From JAZQLP01 sp045629205 (GTDB lineage: Bacteria; Bacillota; Clostridia; Oscillospirales; UBA644), in the NCBI GenBank assembly GCA_045629205.1, contig JAZQQT010000108.1:1-8296 (forward strand): a stretch of 8,296 nt of DNA, given 5' to 3'. Positions 1-6,159 of the stretch are shown here, one piece after another. The notes below the pieces were generated by a model. That model saw only the letters and a list, made by a program, of their open reading frames with translations, was not told where the DNA came from and did not search any database. Every line of letters starts with the position of its first letter. Position 1 is the first letter of the stretch. Made by a program: the position numbers and the translations under genes.

Positions 1-74
1 TGGCAGCGGAATAGGGATTCGAACCCCAACAAACAGAGTCAGAGTCTGTCGTGCTACCTTTACACAATTCCGCT
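1..74 (-). tRNA. tRNA-Gln (anticodon CUG)
   Basis: Read on the minus strand this folds into a complete 74-nt cloverleaf. The 7-bp acceptor stem is AGCGGAA/TTCCGCT. The D stem is GTGT/GCAC with a loop containing GGTA. The anticodon stem is ACAGA/TCTGT around the loop CTCTGAC, giving anticodon CTG, which reads the glutamine codon CAG. The T arm has the loop TTCGAAT and a 5-bp stem that includes one G-U pair. The discriminator base is G, and the 3' CCA is encoded at the window edge. The AGCGGAA acceptor with a U-rich start is typical of bacterial tRNA-Gln. It has its own promoter (see 96-124). Whether more tRNA genes follow lies outside the window. Confidence 0.96.
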
Positions 75-95
75 ATTTGGATTTTTTTCTTATAT

Positions 96-124
96 ATTAT
101 ACTTATTCTGTTTTCTTTTGTCAA
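96..124 (-). promoter_or_regulatory. Consensus sigma-A promoter of the tRNA-Gln gene
   Basis: On the minus strand, TTGACA (119-124) is followed by exactly 17 bases and TATAAT (96-101), a perfect match to the vegetative sigma consensus. Transcription would start near 88-90, leaving a leader of about 15 bases before the tRNA 5' end at 74. It lies between the terminator of the upstream lipoprotein gene and the tRNA, so the tRNA is probably an independent transcription unit. Confidence 0.9.
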
Positions 125-157
125 TAGTTTTTTTCAACAAAATATCGAATTATTAAA

Positions 158-179
158 GGCGGCGGATCATTCCGCCGCC
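158..179 (-). terminator. Hairpin terminator after the phosphodiesterase lipoprotein gene
   Basis: This is a perfect 9-bp GC-rich stem (158-166 with 171-179) with a 4-base loop. It starts 6 bases after the TAA stop of the lipoprotein gene. On the minus strand it is followed by TTTAATAATT, so the U-tract is short and broken but AT-rich. The strong stem, its position and the fresh promoter just beyond it support Rho-independent termination of the yajC-htrA-lipoprotein block. Confidence 0.8.
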
Positions 180-185
180 CGTGTG

Positions 186-1907
186 TTATTTCCCGTAATA
201 TGTTTTGAGTTTTGTGATCTGCTCTTCGGTTATAACGCCGTCATAGATAATAAAGTCGTCAAGTGATGCCGTTAAGGGATTGTCGCTGTTCATCGCGCTT
301 TGTCCTATGTTGAATTTCATGCCGTTCGCCGATTTGTTTTCAACTTCGGAAGGAATATCCGCTTCGCCGATTTTTTCGAAATCACAATATACTGTGACTT
401 TGTTGTTTTGTCTGTCAACGGTCAGAATCAAATGCATCCATCCGTTTATATTATCGTTCGGTGTGCTTATTTGCGGTTCGAATCTAAAATTATTTCCGTC
501 GGCAAGAATAAATGATACGTAACCGTCCCCGAACCCTATTTCCATGCCGCTGTCACATCTTTGATTGCCTTTTGTTCCGCATAGTATTGCTCCGGTATCG
601 ATTACCATGGAATTTACCCATGTCGCAACGGAAAAACTGTCTTTGTCGAATTTAAAACCTCTTACTGTTATAAATCCGTCGTCAAATGTTGCGCATTGAC
701 CGTGATAGCCTGGCGAAAAATAAAGTTTTCCCGAGATTTCCGTATCGTAATTGTATGTAACATCGCTGATATCTCCGTCGAACGGCAGTATCAGTTTGCA
801 GTTGTTTTTACCGAGAATGTCGGTCAGGTAGTTTCCGCCGAACGGATCGGGAGTTTCTTCTGTTTCATGCTTACGGTTTTCGGGAATCGGCGGATCAAAT
901 TCTTTACGCTTTATTGATTTTACACCCTCAAACAGATTATCCGGTATTTTTCCGCTCCAGTTGTCGGGGATATCTACTCCCAACGCAAATGCCGTTATGG
1001 CTGCAATATCTCTGATTTCACAGTCGCCTATGGTTCCGTTTACAACGGTTTTCCCTTTTACACCGAGGAATATTTCCATTTCTGCTGGTGTTGATCCTCC
1101 GTGAAGTCCGTATGGCGTTCCTCCGTGGTCGGCAGTTACGATAAAAAGAGTGGAATCGGTTACACCCAAAGTCTCGTATTTGTCGTATATCTGACCGATT
1201 AGTTTGTCCACTTCGGTAATCTGCGCAAGATACTTTTCAGAACCGTAATTGTATGTATGTCCGGCTCCGTCAACAGAATCAAACTGAACGAAAAGCAGTT
1301 TCGGAACGACAGTGTCAAGATATGTCAGTATGTTGGCTGTTATCGCTTCGTCGCTGCCTTTTTCTTTATGGACTCCGATTTCGTTTTCGATAATACCGAT
1401 ATTGATGTGATAATAATTGCAGAACGAAGCCAATTCTGCATCGGGATATTTTTCTCTTACAATCCTGAAAATCGACGGATATTCGGAATCCATTGAATGT
1501 TCTTTTTCGGAAATCGTGCTGTTTCTCATAAGGTGAAATTCAGGTTTGACACCGCAGAGAAGGGAACCCCATGCCGGACCGCTTATCGAAGGAGTTGCCG
1601 TAATAGCTTTGTATGTTGTTGCCGAGTTTTCAAATATTCTGTAAACATTCGGAATATCGGTTTCTTTAAAAAACGCTCCGGCCCCGTCAACGCCGATTAT
1701 TACAACATGCTCGTAAATATACTCGGGTTCCGGAATTTTTTCCTCATATTGTTCTTCTGTCGGTTCTTTTTTTTGTTCTTCTTGCTGCTGAGGATCTTTT
1801 TGTTCGGGTTGCTGCGGCTGCTGCGGAGTGTTTGCACATGCCGATGTCCCGAACAGTATTATTATTACTAACATAATTGCAATTTGTTTGAGCAATATCT
1901 TTTTCAT
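186..1907 (-). CDS. Lipoprotein: alkaline-phosphatase-superfamily phosphodiesterase with C-terminal LamG-like domain
   Basis: This 573-residue protein is predicted to be exported and lipid-anchored: a hydrophobic signal (about 5-20) ends in TSAC with Cys24. A Gln/Pro/Glu-rich linker (25-62) follows. Residues 65-335 match the type I phosphodiesterase/nucleotide pyrophosphatase fold. The metal ligands are D74 (GVDGAG), D213 and H217 (DxxGH), D260-H261 (TADHG) and H269 (GLHGG). S109 in PSISGPAW sits where the family places its Ser/Thr nucleophile, so the active site looks complete. Residues 370-570 resemble a concanavalin-like LamG/Laminin_G_3 domain, with TFDDGFITV, SVATWV, GWMHLILTVD and a final DDFIIYDGVI segment. 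The substrate is unknown; a phosphodiester or phosphate monoester on a glycan, lipid or nucleotide at the cell surface is inferred, with LamG perhaps binding glycan. It lies 25 bases after htrA. The Shine-Dalgarno AAGAGG is 12 bases from the ATG, rather far. Confidence 0.9.
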   Translation of the reverse strand: MKKILLKQIAIMLVIIILFGTSACANTPQQPQQPEQKDPQQQEEQKKEPTEEQYEEKIPEPEYIYEHVVIIGVDGAGAFFKETDIPNVYRIFENSATTYKAITATPSISGPAWGSLLCGVKPEFHLMRNSTISEKEHSMDSEYPSIFRIVREKYPDAELASFCNYYHINIGIIENEIGVHKEKGSDEAITANILTYLDTVVPKLLFVQFDSVDGAGHTYNYGSEKYLAQITEVDKLIGQIYDKYETLGVTDSTLFIVTADHGGTPYGLHGGSTPAEMEIFLGVKGKTVVNGTIGDCEIRDIAAITAFALGVDIPDNWSGKIPDNLFEGVKSIKRKEFDPPIPENRKHETEETPDPFGGNYLTDILGKNNCKLILPFDGDISDVTYNYDTEISGKLYFSPGYHGQCATFDDGFITVRGFKFDKDSFSVATWVNSMVIDTGAILCGTKGNQRCDSGMEIGFGDGYVSFILADGNNFRFEPQISTPNDNINGWMHLILTVDRQNNKVTVYCDFEKIGEADIPSEVENKSANGMKFNIGQSAMNSDNPLTASLDDFIIYDGVITEEQITKLKTYYGK

Positions 1908-1932
1908 AACAGAATTTTACCTCTTAATAATA

Positions 1933-3192
1933 TTATTGACTCTTATCTTCCATAAGAATTATGTTTTCGGTTGTGTATGTTCTGGTTTTGTATTGAAAAT
2001 AGGTTATGGACAGAATATCTCCGACCTTGTGTTTTGCTTTTATTTCTTCGATATCTTCCATCGAATTGATTTTTACGCCGTCAAATTCGGTTATAACGTC
2101 GTTGACCTTTATACCTGCAAGATCTGCTCCGGCATTTTCGGTAACATCGGTTACGATAAGCCCTTCGGGTAAATCGTAATACAGCGCGTATCTTTGAGTA
2201 AGCGTTTGCCCCGAGAGTCCGAGTGTGATTCTTCCGCGCACATATCCGTATTCAATGAGCTGTCTGGCTATCGGGAGTGCGTAATCTATCGGAATGGCAA
2301 ACCCGAGCCCTTCAATTTCCGTTGAGGCGATTTTCTGTGTGTTGATTCCTATAAGATATCCCGCCGAATCAACGAGTGCTCCTCCGCTGTTTCCCGGGTT
2401 GATTGCTGCGTCTGTCTGAATCATTGATTCCGATGTGTTTTCGGTTGAAAGCTGGCGGTTAAGGGCGGAAACGATACCCATTGTAACGCTTCCCGCAAAA
2501 TCTGTTCCGAGGGGATTACCTACGGCGAGAACGGTCTCACCCACTTTGAGAGAATCTGAAGAACCGATATCTATCGGCTTTAATCCCGAAATTTCTATTT
2601 TGATGACCGCAATGTCATTTACGGAATCTGAGCCAACAATTGTCGCCTCATATTCTGTTCCGTCATTCATTATTACGTCAAGCAGTGCGTTTTTATATGT
2701 CTTTGCCGAGGTGATAACGTGCTCGTTTGTCATAATATATCCGTCTTCGGTGAGAATGACTCCGCTGCCTTCTTCAATCGAGTCATTTGTTGTATAACTG
2801 TAAAACCATGACTGTATTGTCTGACCGGGGATAGTGACCCGTATTCCCACTACAGATTGCTTGACTCTTTCTGCGACCGAAACGAGCGAAAACGGATCAT
2901 CTCCGCTGCTCTCCGGATTTTTTCTCAGTGAATTGATAACAGCGTTTGCTTCCGATAGCTGATTTTTGAGAGAGATTACTTCGTCATTCAGCTTATCGAT
3001 TTTCGCGGCATATTCGGTTACGTCTGATTCAATATTTTTTTTCTCTGCCGATTCAAGCTTATTTATTTTTATTCCGAAAAATAAAAACTCGCCTATAACG
3101 GCAGCTGCAAGCAGAACAGATACTGCTTTTATCCATGTTCCTGTTCTTGTTTTTTTACTTTCCGTAACCATTGCTTCGTTTTGTTCGTCCAT
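1933..3192 (-). CDS. htrA: HtrA/DegP-type membrane-anchored serine protease (S1C family) with PDZ domain
   Basis: This is a 419-residue envelope quality-control protease that degrades misfolded exported proteins (family knowledge). The N-terminus is cytoplasmic (1-19), followed by a single uncleaved membrane span (about 20-41) and a probable coiled coil (42-90, with heptad-like spacing of leucines, isoleucines and valines). The trypsin-like domain covers roughly 103-315. The catalytic triad is visible as H158 (TNEHV), D193 (VNDIAVIKI) and S269 (NPGNSGGAL). One PDZ domain occupies about 322-412, with a GLIVTDV strand and the AGIKVNDVI turn. Gram-positive HtrA proteins commonly have this order and one PDZ. 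The start is supported by AGGA at 3200-3203, 7 bases before the ATG. No promoter of its own is evident in the 55 bases upstream, which contain a hairpin, so it may depend on read-through from yajC. The phosphodiesterase lipoprotein follows in the same direction. Confidence 0.95.
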   Translation of the reverse strand: MDEQNEAMVTESKKTRTGTWIKAVSVLLAAAVIGEFLFFGIKINKLESAEKKNIESDVTEYAAKIDKLNDEVISLKNQLSEANAVINSLRKNPESSGDDPFSLVSVAERVKQSVVGIRVTIPGQTIQSWFYSYTTNDSIEEGSGVILTEDGYIMTNEHVITSAKTYKNALLDVIMNDGTEYEATIVGSDSVNDIAVIKIEISGLKPIDIGSSDSLKVGETVLAVGNPLGTDFAGSVTMGIVSALNRQLSTENTSESMIQTDAAINPGNSGGALVDSAGYLIGINTQKIASTEIEGLGFAIPIDYALPIARQLIEYGYVRGRITLGLSGQTLTQRYALYYDLPEGLIVTDVTENAGADLAGIKVNDVITEFDGVKINSMEDIEEIKAKHKVGDILSITYFQYKTRTYTTENIILMEDKSQ

Positions 3193-3215
3193 AATAGCTT
3201 CCTGTTTGTATAGTT

Positions 3216-3241
3216 AAAATCTCCGAGTTAAACTCGGAGAT
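3216..3241 (-). terminator. Hairpin terminator or attenuator between the YesL-like gene and htrA
   Basis: A 10-bp perfect inverted repeat (3219-3228 with 3232-3241) with a 3-base loop begins 6 bases after the YesL-like stop codon. On the minus strand it runs into TTTTAACTAT, a short U-tract. It has the shape of an intrinsic terminator, but it sits only 24 bases before the htrA start codon. The run of four T is short, so termination may be partial and act as an attenuator that lowers htrA and lipoprotein expression relative to yajC. Confidence 0.72.
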
Positions 3242-3247
3242 AATGGC

Positions 3248-3985
3248 TTACTGTAGTGTATCTGAGAACACTGTCTCGTCCTCTTTTATGTCTTCCGGTT
3301 TTTCTTCGGGTATAGCAACGTGTTTCATTAAAACGGGGAATACTACAAAATTATTAAAAAAGCAACAGGTTGAAAAGGGAAGAAGAATTATGACCGAAAG
3401 TGAAGACGGCCAAAGCATTATACAGGCCGCAATTACTGCCGCATTGAAAATCAGCATGAGAAGATTCGGTCCCCATTTATACATTCCGAGGATAATGCTG
3501 TTCCTGATAACCTTTTTCAGGGGTAAATCAAATGAAACAAGCATGGGAAAAAGATAAAAGTTTGTGCATACGTAAAAAATCGAAATAACGATTACGACTA
3601 CTATACCGATGGTTCTCAGCATTTGCGGAAACGTGAAATCCGGGTCTGTCCATAAAAAATATGACTCTACGGCTATTACCGCAAAAAGTAAATCCAAAAC
3701 GGAAATCAGCAGTGATTTCCAGAAATGTTCTTTTGCTTTCGCAAAAAAATCGGAAAACATATCAACCGGTCTTGCTCTGCCGTAATTTCTGAGAACATAT
3801 GTCAGACCTGCCGTTGCGGGTCCGATTGTGATAATAGGAGCGCACGCAAAAATATACAGCAGATTCAAACATACGATACGCCAGAAATTTCTGAAATATC
3901 TCGAAAAAAACAGAACTATTGCGGGTGCTTCTTTTTCTGTTTTCGTCACGCCTTTTCCGTCTTTATTGAAATTGAAAAGTCCCAT
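3248..3985 (-). CDS. YesL/DUF624 family integral membrane protein
   Basis: This is a 245-residue multipass membrane protein with about five hydrophobic spans (near 34-56, 89-110, 124-147, 172-192 and 195-218). The segment 33-81, with FWRIVCLNLLYIF, the turn APIITIGPATAGLTYVLRNYGR and the DMFSDFFAKAKEHFWKS stretch, matches the signature region of the YesL (DUF624) family. Members are widespread in Firmicutes, often beside sugar transport or glycoside utilisation genes, and their molecular function is not established. No such sugar genes are in this window; the neighbours are yajC (26 bases upstream) and htrA. The ATG is preceded by a weak AAGAA site. The tail after residue 222 is acidic and probably cytoplasmic. 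Assignment to the family is fairly firm; function is open. Confidence 0.85.
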   Translation of the reverse strand: MGLFNFNKDGKGVTKTEKEAPAIVLFFSRYFRNFWRIVCLNLLYIFACAPIITIGPATAGLTYVLRNYGRARPVDMFSDFFAKAKEHFWKSLLISVLDLLFAVIAVESYFLWTDPDFTFPQMLRTIGIVVVIVISIFYVCTNFYLFPMLVSFDLPLKKVIRNSIILGMYKWGPNLLMLIFNAAVIAACIMLWPSSLSVIILLPFSTCCFFNNFVVFPVLMKHVAIPEEKPEDIKEDETVFSDTLQ

Positions 3986-4011
3986 TGATGATTCTTAAAA
4001 CAATATGATTA

Positions 4012-4455
4012 TTATTCGGAAATAGTGTCTTTGGACTGTATTGCCCATTTGCGGATGGAAATTCTGTTTTTGTCGGCGCCGGTTTCAATAATAAAGATAT
4101 CATCATCTTTGATTTGACGAACTATACCGGTGATTCCTCCGATAGTTGTGACCTGATCTCCTATTGTGATGGACGATCTCATTTCCTGTGTTTTCTTTTC
4201 CTGCTTTTTCTGGGGTCTTATCATAAGAAAATAAAAAACGACAACGATAAGAACGATCGGAAGAAATGTTGCCGCAACACTTAAGAATTGCTGCCATGCG
4301 GAAGGCTGTTCCGTGTTTTCGCCTTCTTCCGTGCCGGCAGGGGCTGTATCTGTTGCCGCAGGTGCATCGGTCACGGTTTCGCCTTCTGCAAAAACAAAGA
4401 TCGAAAGGCTGAATACAAGTGTAACTGCAAGAATAAGTGCAAGTAGTTTTTTCAT
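4012..4455 (-). CDS. yajC: YajC, Sec translocase accessory subunit, with signal-peptide-like N-terminal extension
   Basis: YajC associates with SecDF and SecYEG and helps protein export or membrane insertion. The family core is clear in this 147-residue protein: one membrane span (about 61-79) running into FYFLMIRPQKKQEKK (74-88), then the compact cytoplasmic domain with GDQVTTIGGITGIV (99-112) and a DDIFIIETG strand. It is longer than the usual roughly 100-residue YajC. The first 23 residues look like a cleavable signal peptide (VFA before Glu24), followed by an acidic Ala/Thr/Glu-rich stretch (24-52) that would lie outside the cell. This topology agrees with YajC's outside N-terminus. CGAGGT lies 10 bases before the ATG, and a strong promoter is at 4501-4529. 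secD and secF are not adjacent in this window. Confidence 0.93.
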   Translation of the reverse strand: MKKLLALILAVTLVFSLSIFVFAEGETVTDAPAATDTAPAGTEEGENTEQPSAWQQFLSVAATFLPIVLIVVVFYFLMIRPQKKQEKKTQEMRSSITIGDQVTTIGGITGIVRQIKDDDIFIIETGADKNRISIRKWAIQSKDTISE

Positions 4456-4500
4456 AATAGTGAATACCTCGTTATATTTATATTATGGATATCTGCTTAA

Positions 4501-4529
4501 ATTATACCTTAAGCAAGATGGTATTGCAA
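4501..4529 (-). promoter_or_regulatory. Sigma-A promoter of the yajC operon
   Basis: On the minus strand, TTGCAA (4524-4529) is followed by a 17-base spacer and a perfect TATAAT (4501-4506). The start of transcription would be near 4494, giving a leader of about 39 bases before the yajC ATG. It sits between the mgsA stop and yajC. No terminator hairpin was seen after mgsA, so yajC may be transcribed both from here and by read-through from the mgsA promoter. Confidence 0.8.
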
Positions 4530-4541
4530 GATTTGTTTCAA

Positions 4542-4922
4542 TTATTTCGGAAAGCTTCCTGATTTGAGTGCATCCAGCATAATTATTGCGCTGCTGCAGT
4601 TTGTCGCAAGCGGGATTTTACGAACGTCACAAAGACGCAGCAAAGCCGAGACATCAGGTTCATGCGGCTGTGCCGTTAACGGATCTCTCAGGAAAATAAT
4701 CAGATCGAGTTCTCCGTTTGCCAGCATTGCGCCTATCTGCTGATCGCCTCCGAGAGGACCGCTGTTCATTCTGTGAATCTGCAGACCTGTTTCTCCCATG
4801 ATCAGTGTTCCGGTAGTTCCGGTTGCGTAAAGTTCGTGCTCTGCCAGAACGTCTTTATATCGGATGGAGAGTTGGATTATATCCTGTTTCTTTTTGTCGT
4901 GAGCTATAAGTGCTATTTTCAT
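4542..4922 (-). CDS. mgsA: Methylglyoxal synthase
   Basis: This cytoplasmic enzyme converts dihydroxyacetone phosphate to methylglyoxal and phosphate, a bypass that relieves phosphosugar build-up when phosphate is low. The 126-residue sequence holds the family motifs: H8 in ALIAHDKKK, the phosphate-binding ATGTTGTLI (33-41), SGPLGGDQQIGA with the catalytic Asp60, and FLRDPLTAQPHEPDVSALLRLCDV with H87 and D90. These correspond to H19, D71, H98 and D101 of the E. coli enzyme with a constant offset of 11. It is slightly shorter than the E. coli protein (about 150) at the N-terminus but otherwise complete. AAGGA is 8 bases from the ATG, and a perfect promoter is at 4953-4981. It is the first minus-strand gene from the divergent region. 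Confidence 0.96.
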   Translation of the reverse strand: MKIALIAHDKKKQDIIQLSIRYKDVLAEHELYATGTTGTLIMGETGLQIHRMNSGPLGGDQQIGAMLANGELDLIIFLRDPLTAQPHEPDVSALLRLCDVRKIPLATNCSSAIIMLDALKSGSFPK

Positions 4923-4952
4923 AATAATGTTCCTTAAGTTGGTTTTTGGATA

Positions 4953-4981
4953 ATTATAGTATTATTTTATACTGTTGTCAA
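4953..4981 (-). promoter_or_regulatory. mgsA: Consensus sigma-A promoter of mgsA
   Basis: On the minus strand, TTGACA (4976-4981), a 17-base spacer and TATAAT (4953-4958) match the vegetative consensus perfectly. The leader before the ATG at 4922 would be short, about 20-25 bases, and contains the AAGGA ribosome binding site. Its -35 element is back to back with the -35 of the plus-strand operon, with 26 bases between them. Confidence 0.88.
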
Positions 4982-5007
4982 GATTTTTGTGCTCTTTTTA
5001 CCCGGTA

Positions 5008-5036
5008 TTGACAAATAATCCTCTATGTGATATTAT
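5008..5036 (+). promoter_or_regulatory. Sigma-A promoter of the plus-strand membrane-protein operon
   Basis: TTGACA (5008-5013), a 17-base spacer and TATTAT (5031-5036) form a near-consensus promoter. Transcription would start near 5043, about 30 bases before the first ATG at 5075, which has AAGGAG at 5064-5069. It is divergent from the mgsA promoter. I saw no convincing operator palindrome in the 26 bases between the two -35 elements. Confidence 0.85.
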
Positions 5037-5074
5037 ATTTGCTATCTTGGAAAGTTATGTATTAAGGAGTTTTT

Positions 5075-5683
5075 ATGGACCCTCAAAATACGGTGAATGA
5101 CGCACATATAAAACCGGGGAAACGTCATTTATCCGATAAAACAAAGCTTGATGTTTTCCGTTTGATGGCTTCTTTTGTGAACGGAGAAATATTTTACGAT
5201 TCGCCGGCTCCGTATGGAAATTGGCTGCTTGTGGTTTTTCCTGTTGCATGTTACTTGTTTTCGTTTTTGCACATCGGAATCGATAAGACCGTTCTCGGTT
5301 ATATTTCCGTAGGTCAGGTGTTTCTTTTTTTGCTTATCAGTTTGTTGTATAGCCTCGGATTTACGCTTCTTCAGTCCGGAGCCGCTTTCCTTTGTTCCGT
5401 CATCTGCAAAAACAAAATAGATTTTGTCAGATCCGTCAGGGCAGTAGGACTTTATCATTGTGTCCCGGCAATAATTGCCTTTATCGGTGTTTTGCTTCGT
5501 ATTCTTACCGGATGGGGAAGCATTACATTCGGACTGACCGCGATACTTTTTACTCTTTGTCCGTTTTACATGTTTATAAAAGCAAAATGCGATAATAAAT
5601 ATGTTCCGGCTGCTGCTGCCGCAATCGTCGGACTGATTCAGTGTCTTCTTGTTTCGCTTGTGCTTTTCAAGAAGTTTCTGTGA
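5075..5683 (+). CDS. Multipass membrane protein, Yip1-like topology, function unknown
   Basis: This is the first gene of the plus-strand operon (202 residues). The N-terminal 48 residues are hydrophilic with basic residues around 14-24, and probably cytoplasmic. About five hydrophobic spans follow (near 50-66, 78-96, 97-111, 125-142 and 150-168), then a last one at 178-198. The region FVRSVRAVGLYHCVPAI (117-133), just before a span, and the general layout recall bacterial Yip1-domain proteins, but no diagnostic motif fixes this. I do not recognise a catalytic site. The start is well supported by AAGGAG 5 bases upstream and a promoter at 5008-5036. The next gene begins 11 bases after the stop, so the two are likely co-transcribed and may share a complex. 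Confidence is high that it is a gene and low for the family. Confidence 0.85.
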   Translation: MDPQNTVNDAHIKPGKRHLSDKTKLDVFRLMASFVNGEIFYDSPAPYGNWLLVVFPVACYLFSFLHIGIDKTVLGYISVGQVFLFLLISLLYSLGFTLLQSGAAFLCSVICKNKIDFVRSVRAVGLYHCVPAIIAFIGVLLRILTGWGSITFGLTAILFTLCPFYMFIKAKCDNKYVPAAAAAIVGLIQCLLVSLVLFKKFL

Positions 5684-5694
5684 GGTGAGAAGAT

Positions 5695-6159
5695 ATGAAT
5701 TTCAGAAATTATTTCTCTGTAAACAGAACCGTCGGACTCGTTTCACTTATAGTTTTTACTTTGTTCGTTTCGTTCGGATCATCGTTGACCGTCGGAAAAG
5801 CAATTTTGTTCTTTTTCCTCGGACTGGCTATTTCGGGTATTTCTTTTTACCTTATCAATATAGTCATCCCCAAAGAATCCGACAGCAGTTGGCTTGCCAT
5901 TGCCCCGTTTATCGTTATTATGTTGATATGTTCATTCGTCGGATGGGATGTCCGTCTGCCGTTTTTATATTGCGGTCTTATTGCAGTCGGTTTGTCGGCG
6001 GCAAAAGATTTTTTGTCCCGGAAAGATACGGATCCGGTTGATTCTGTCAGAACCGTTTCAACAGAGGAGCTTCTCCCGATTTTTAAAATAATCGGTTTTT
6101 GTCTTATTTCCTGTCTGCTCTTTACTGTGGTGTGCGCTTTTGTGGAGGTATTTATATGA
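5695..6159 (+). CDS. Small multipass membrane protein of unknown function
   Basis: This 154-residue protein is almost entirely hydrophobic. It has probable spans near 13-28, 34-56, 66-82, 87-103 and 128-151, and a short charged segment (104-126, with SRKDTDPVDSVRTVSTEE) before the last one. No motif or family was recognised. The ribosome binding site AGGTGAG (5683-5689) begins on the last base of the preceding gene's stop codon. Its own stop overlaps the start of the next gene in the arrangement ATGA, which suggests translational coupling. It is probably a membrane partner of the 558-residue protein that follows and of the Yip1-like protein before it; that role is inferred only from gene order. 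Confidence 0.85.
   Translation: MNFRNYFSVNRTVGLVSLIVFTLFVSFGSSLTVGKAILFFFLGLAISGISFYLINIVIPKESDSSWLAIAPFIVIMLICSFVGWDVRLPFLYCGLIAVGLSAAKDFLSRKDTDPVDSVRTVSTEELLPIFKIIGFCLISCLLFTVVCAFVEVFI
6144..6158 (+). promoter_or_regulatory. Ribosome binding site and coupled start that decide the third operon gene
   Basis: GGAGG at 6144-6148 lies 7 bases before the ATG at 6156. That ATG shares the bases ATGA with the stop of the previous gene. The open frame extends upstream to another ATG at 6099, but that one has no ribosome binding site, lies deep inside the previous gene, and would put 19 extra residues in front of a good signal peptide. The 6156 start is therefore preferred. Confidence 0.92.

Noticed and set aside
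51..266. A 71-codon open frame starting inside the tRNA and running into the end of the lipoprotein gene.
   Set aside because: It overlaps the tRNA, its promoter, a terminator and the antisense of a gene, and has no ribosome binding site.
1497..2172. Open frames of 124 and 114 codons on the plus strand opposite the lipoprotein and htrA.
   Set aside because: They are Phe/Cys/Arg-rich readings antisense to well-supported genes and show no recognisable domain.
2435..2797. A 120-codon plus-strand open frame opposite the htrA protease domain.
   Set aside because: It is antisense to the conserved catalytic region of htrA; its Ser/Pro-rich composition is what antisense of a conserved gene gives.
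3243..3557. A 104-codon plus-strand open frame opposite the YesL-like gene.
   Set aside because: It is antisense to a clear multipass membrane protein and starts within a base or two of the terminator hairpin.
4503..4541. A terminator for mgsA.
   Set aside because: Only a 4-bp stem (GCAA/TTGC) could be found, without a U-tract; the region is better explained as the yajC promoter.
4982..5007. An operator palindrome between the divergent promoters.
   Set aside because: No inverted or direct repeat of useful length is visible in these 26 bases.
6099..6155. A 19-residue upstream extension of the 558-residue protein, starting at an ATG at 6099.
   Set aside because: It has no ribosome binding site, overlaps the previous gene by about 60 bases, and would bury the signal peptide. 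GGAGG at 6144-6148 points to the ATG at 6156.
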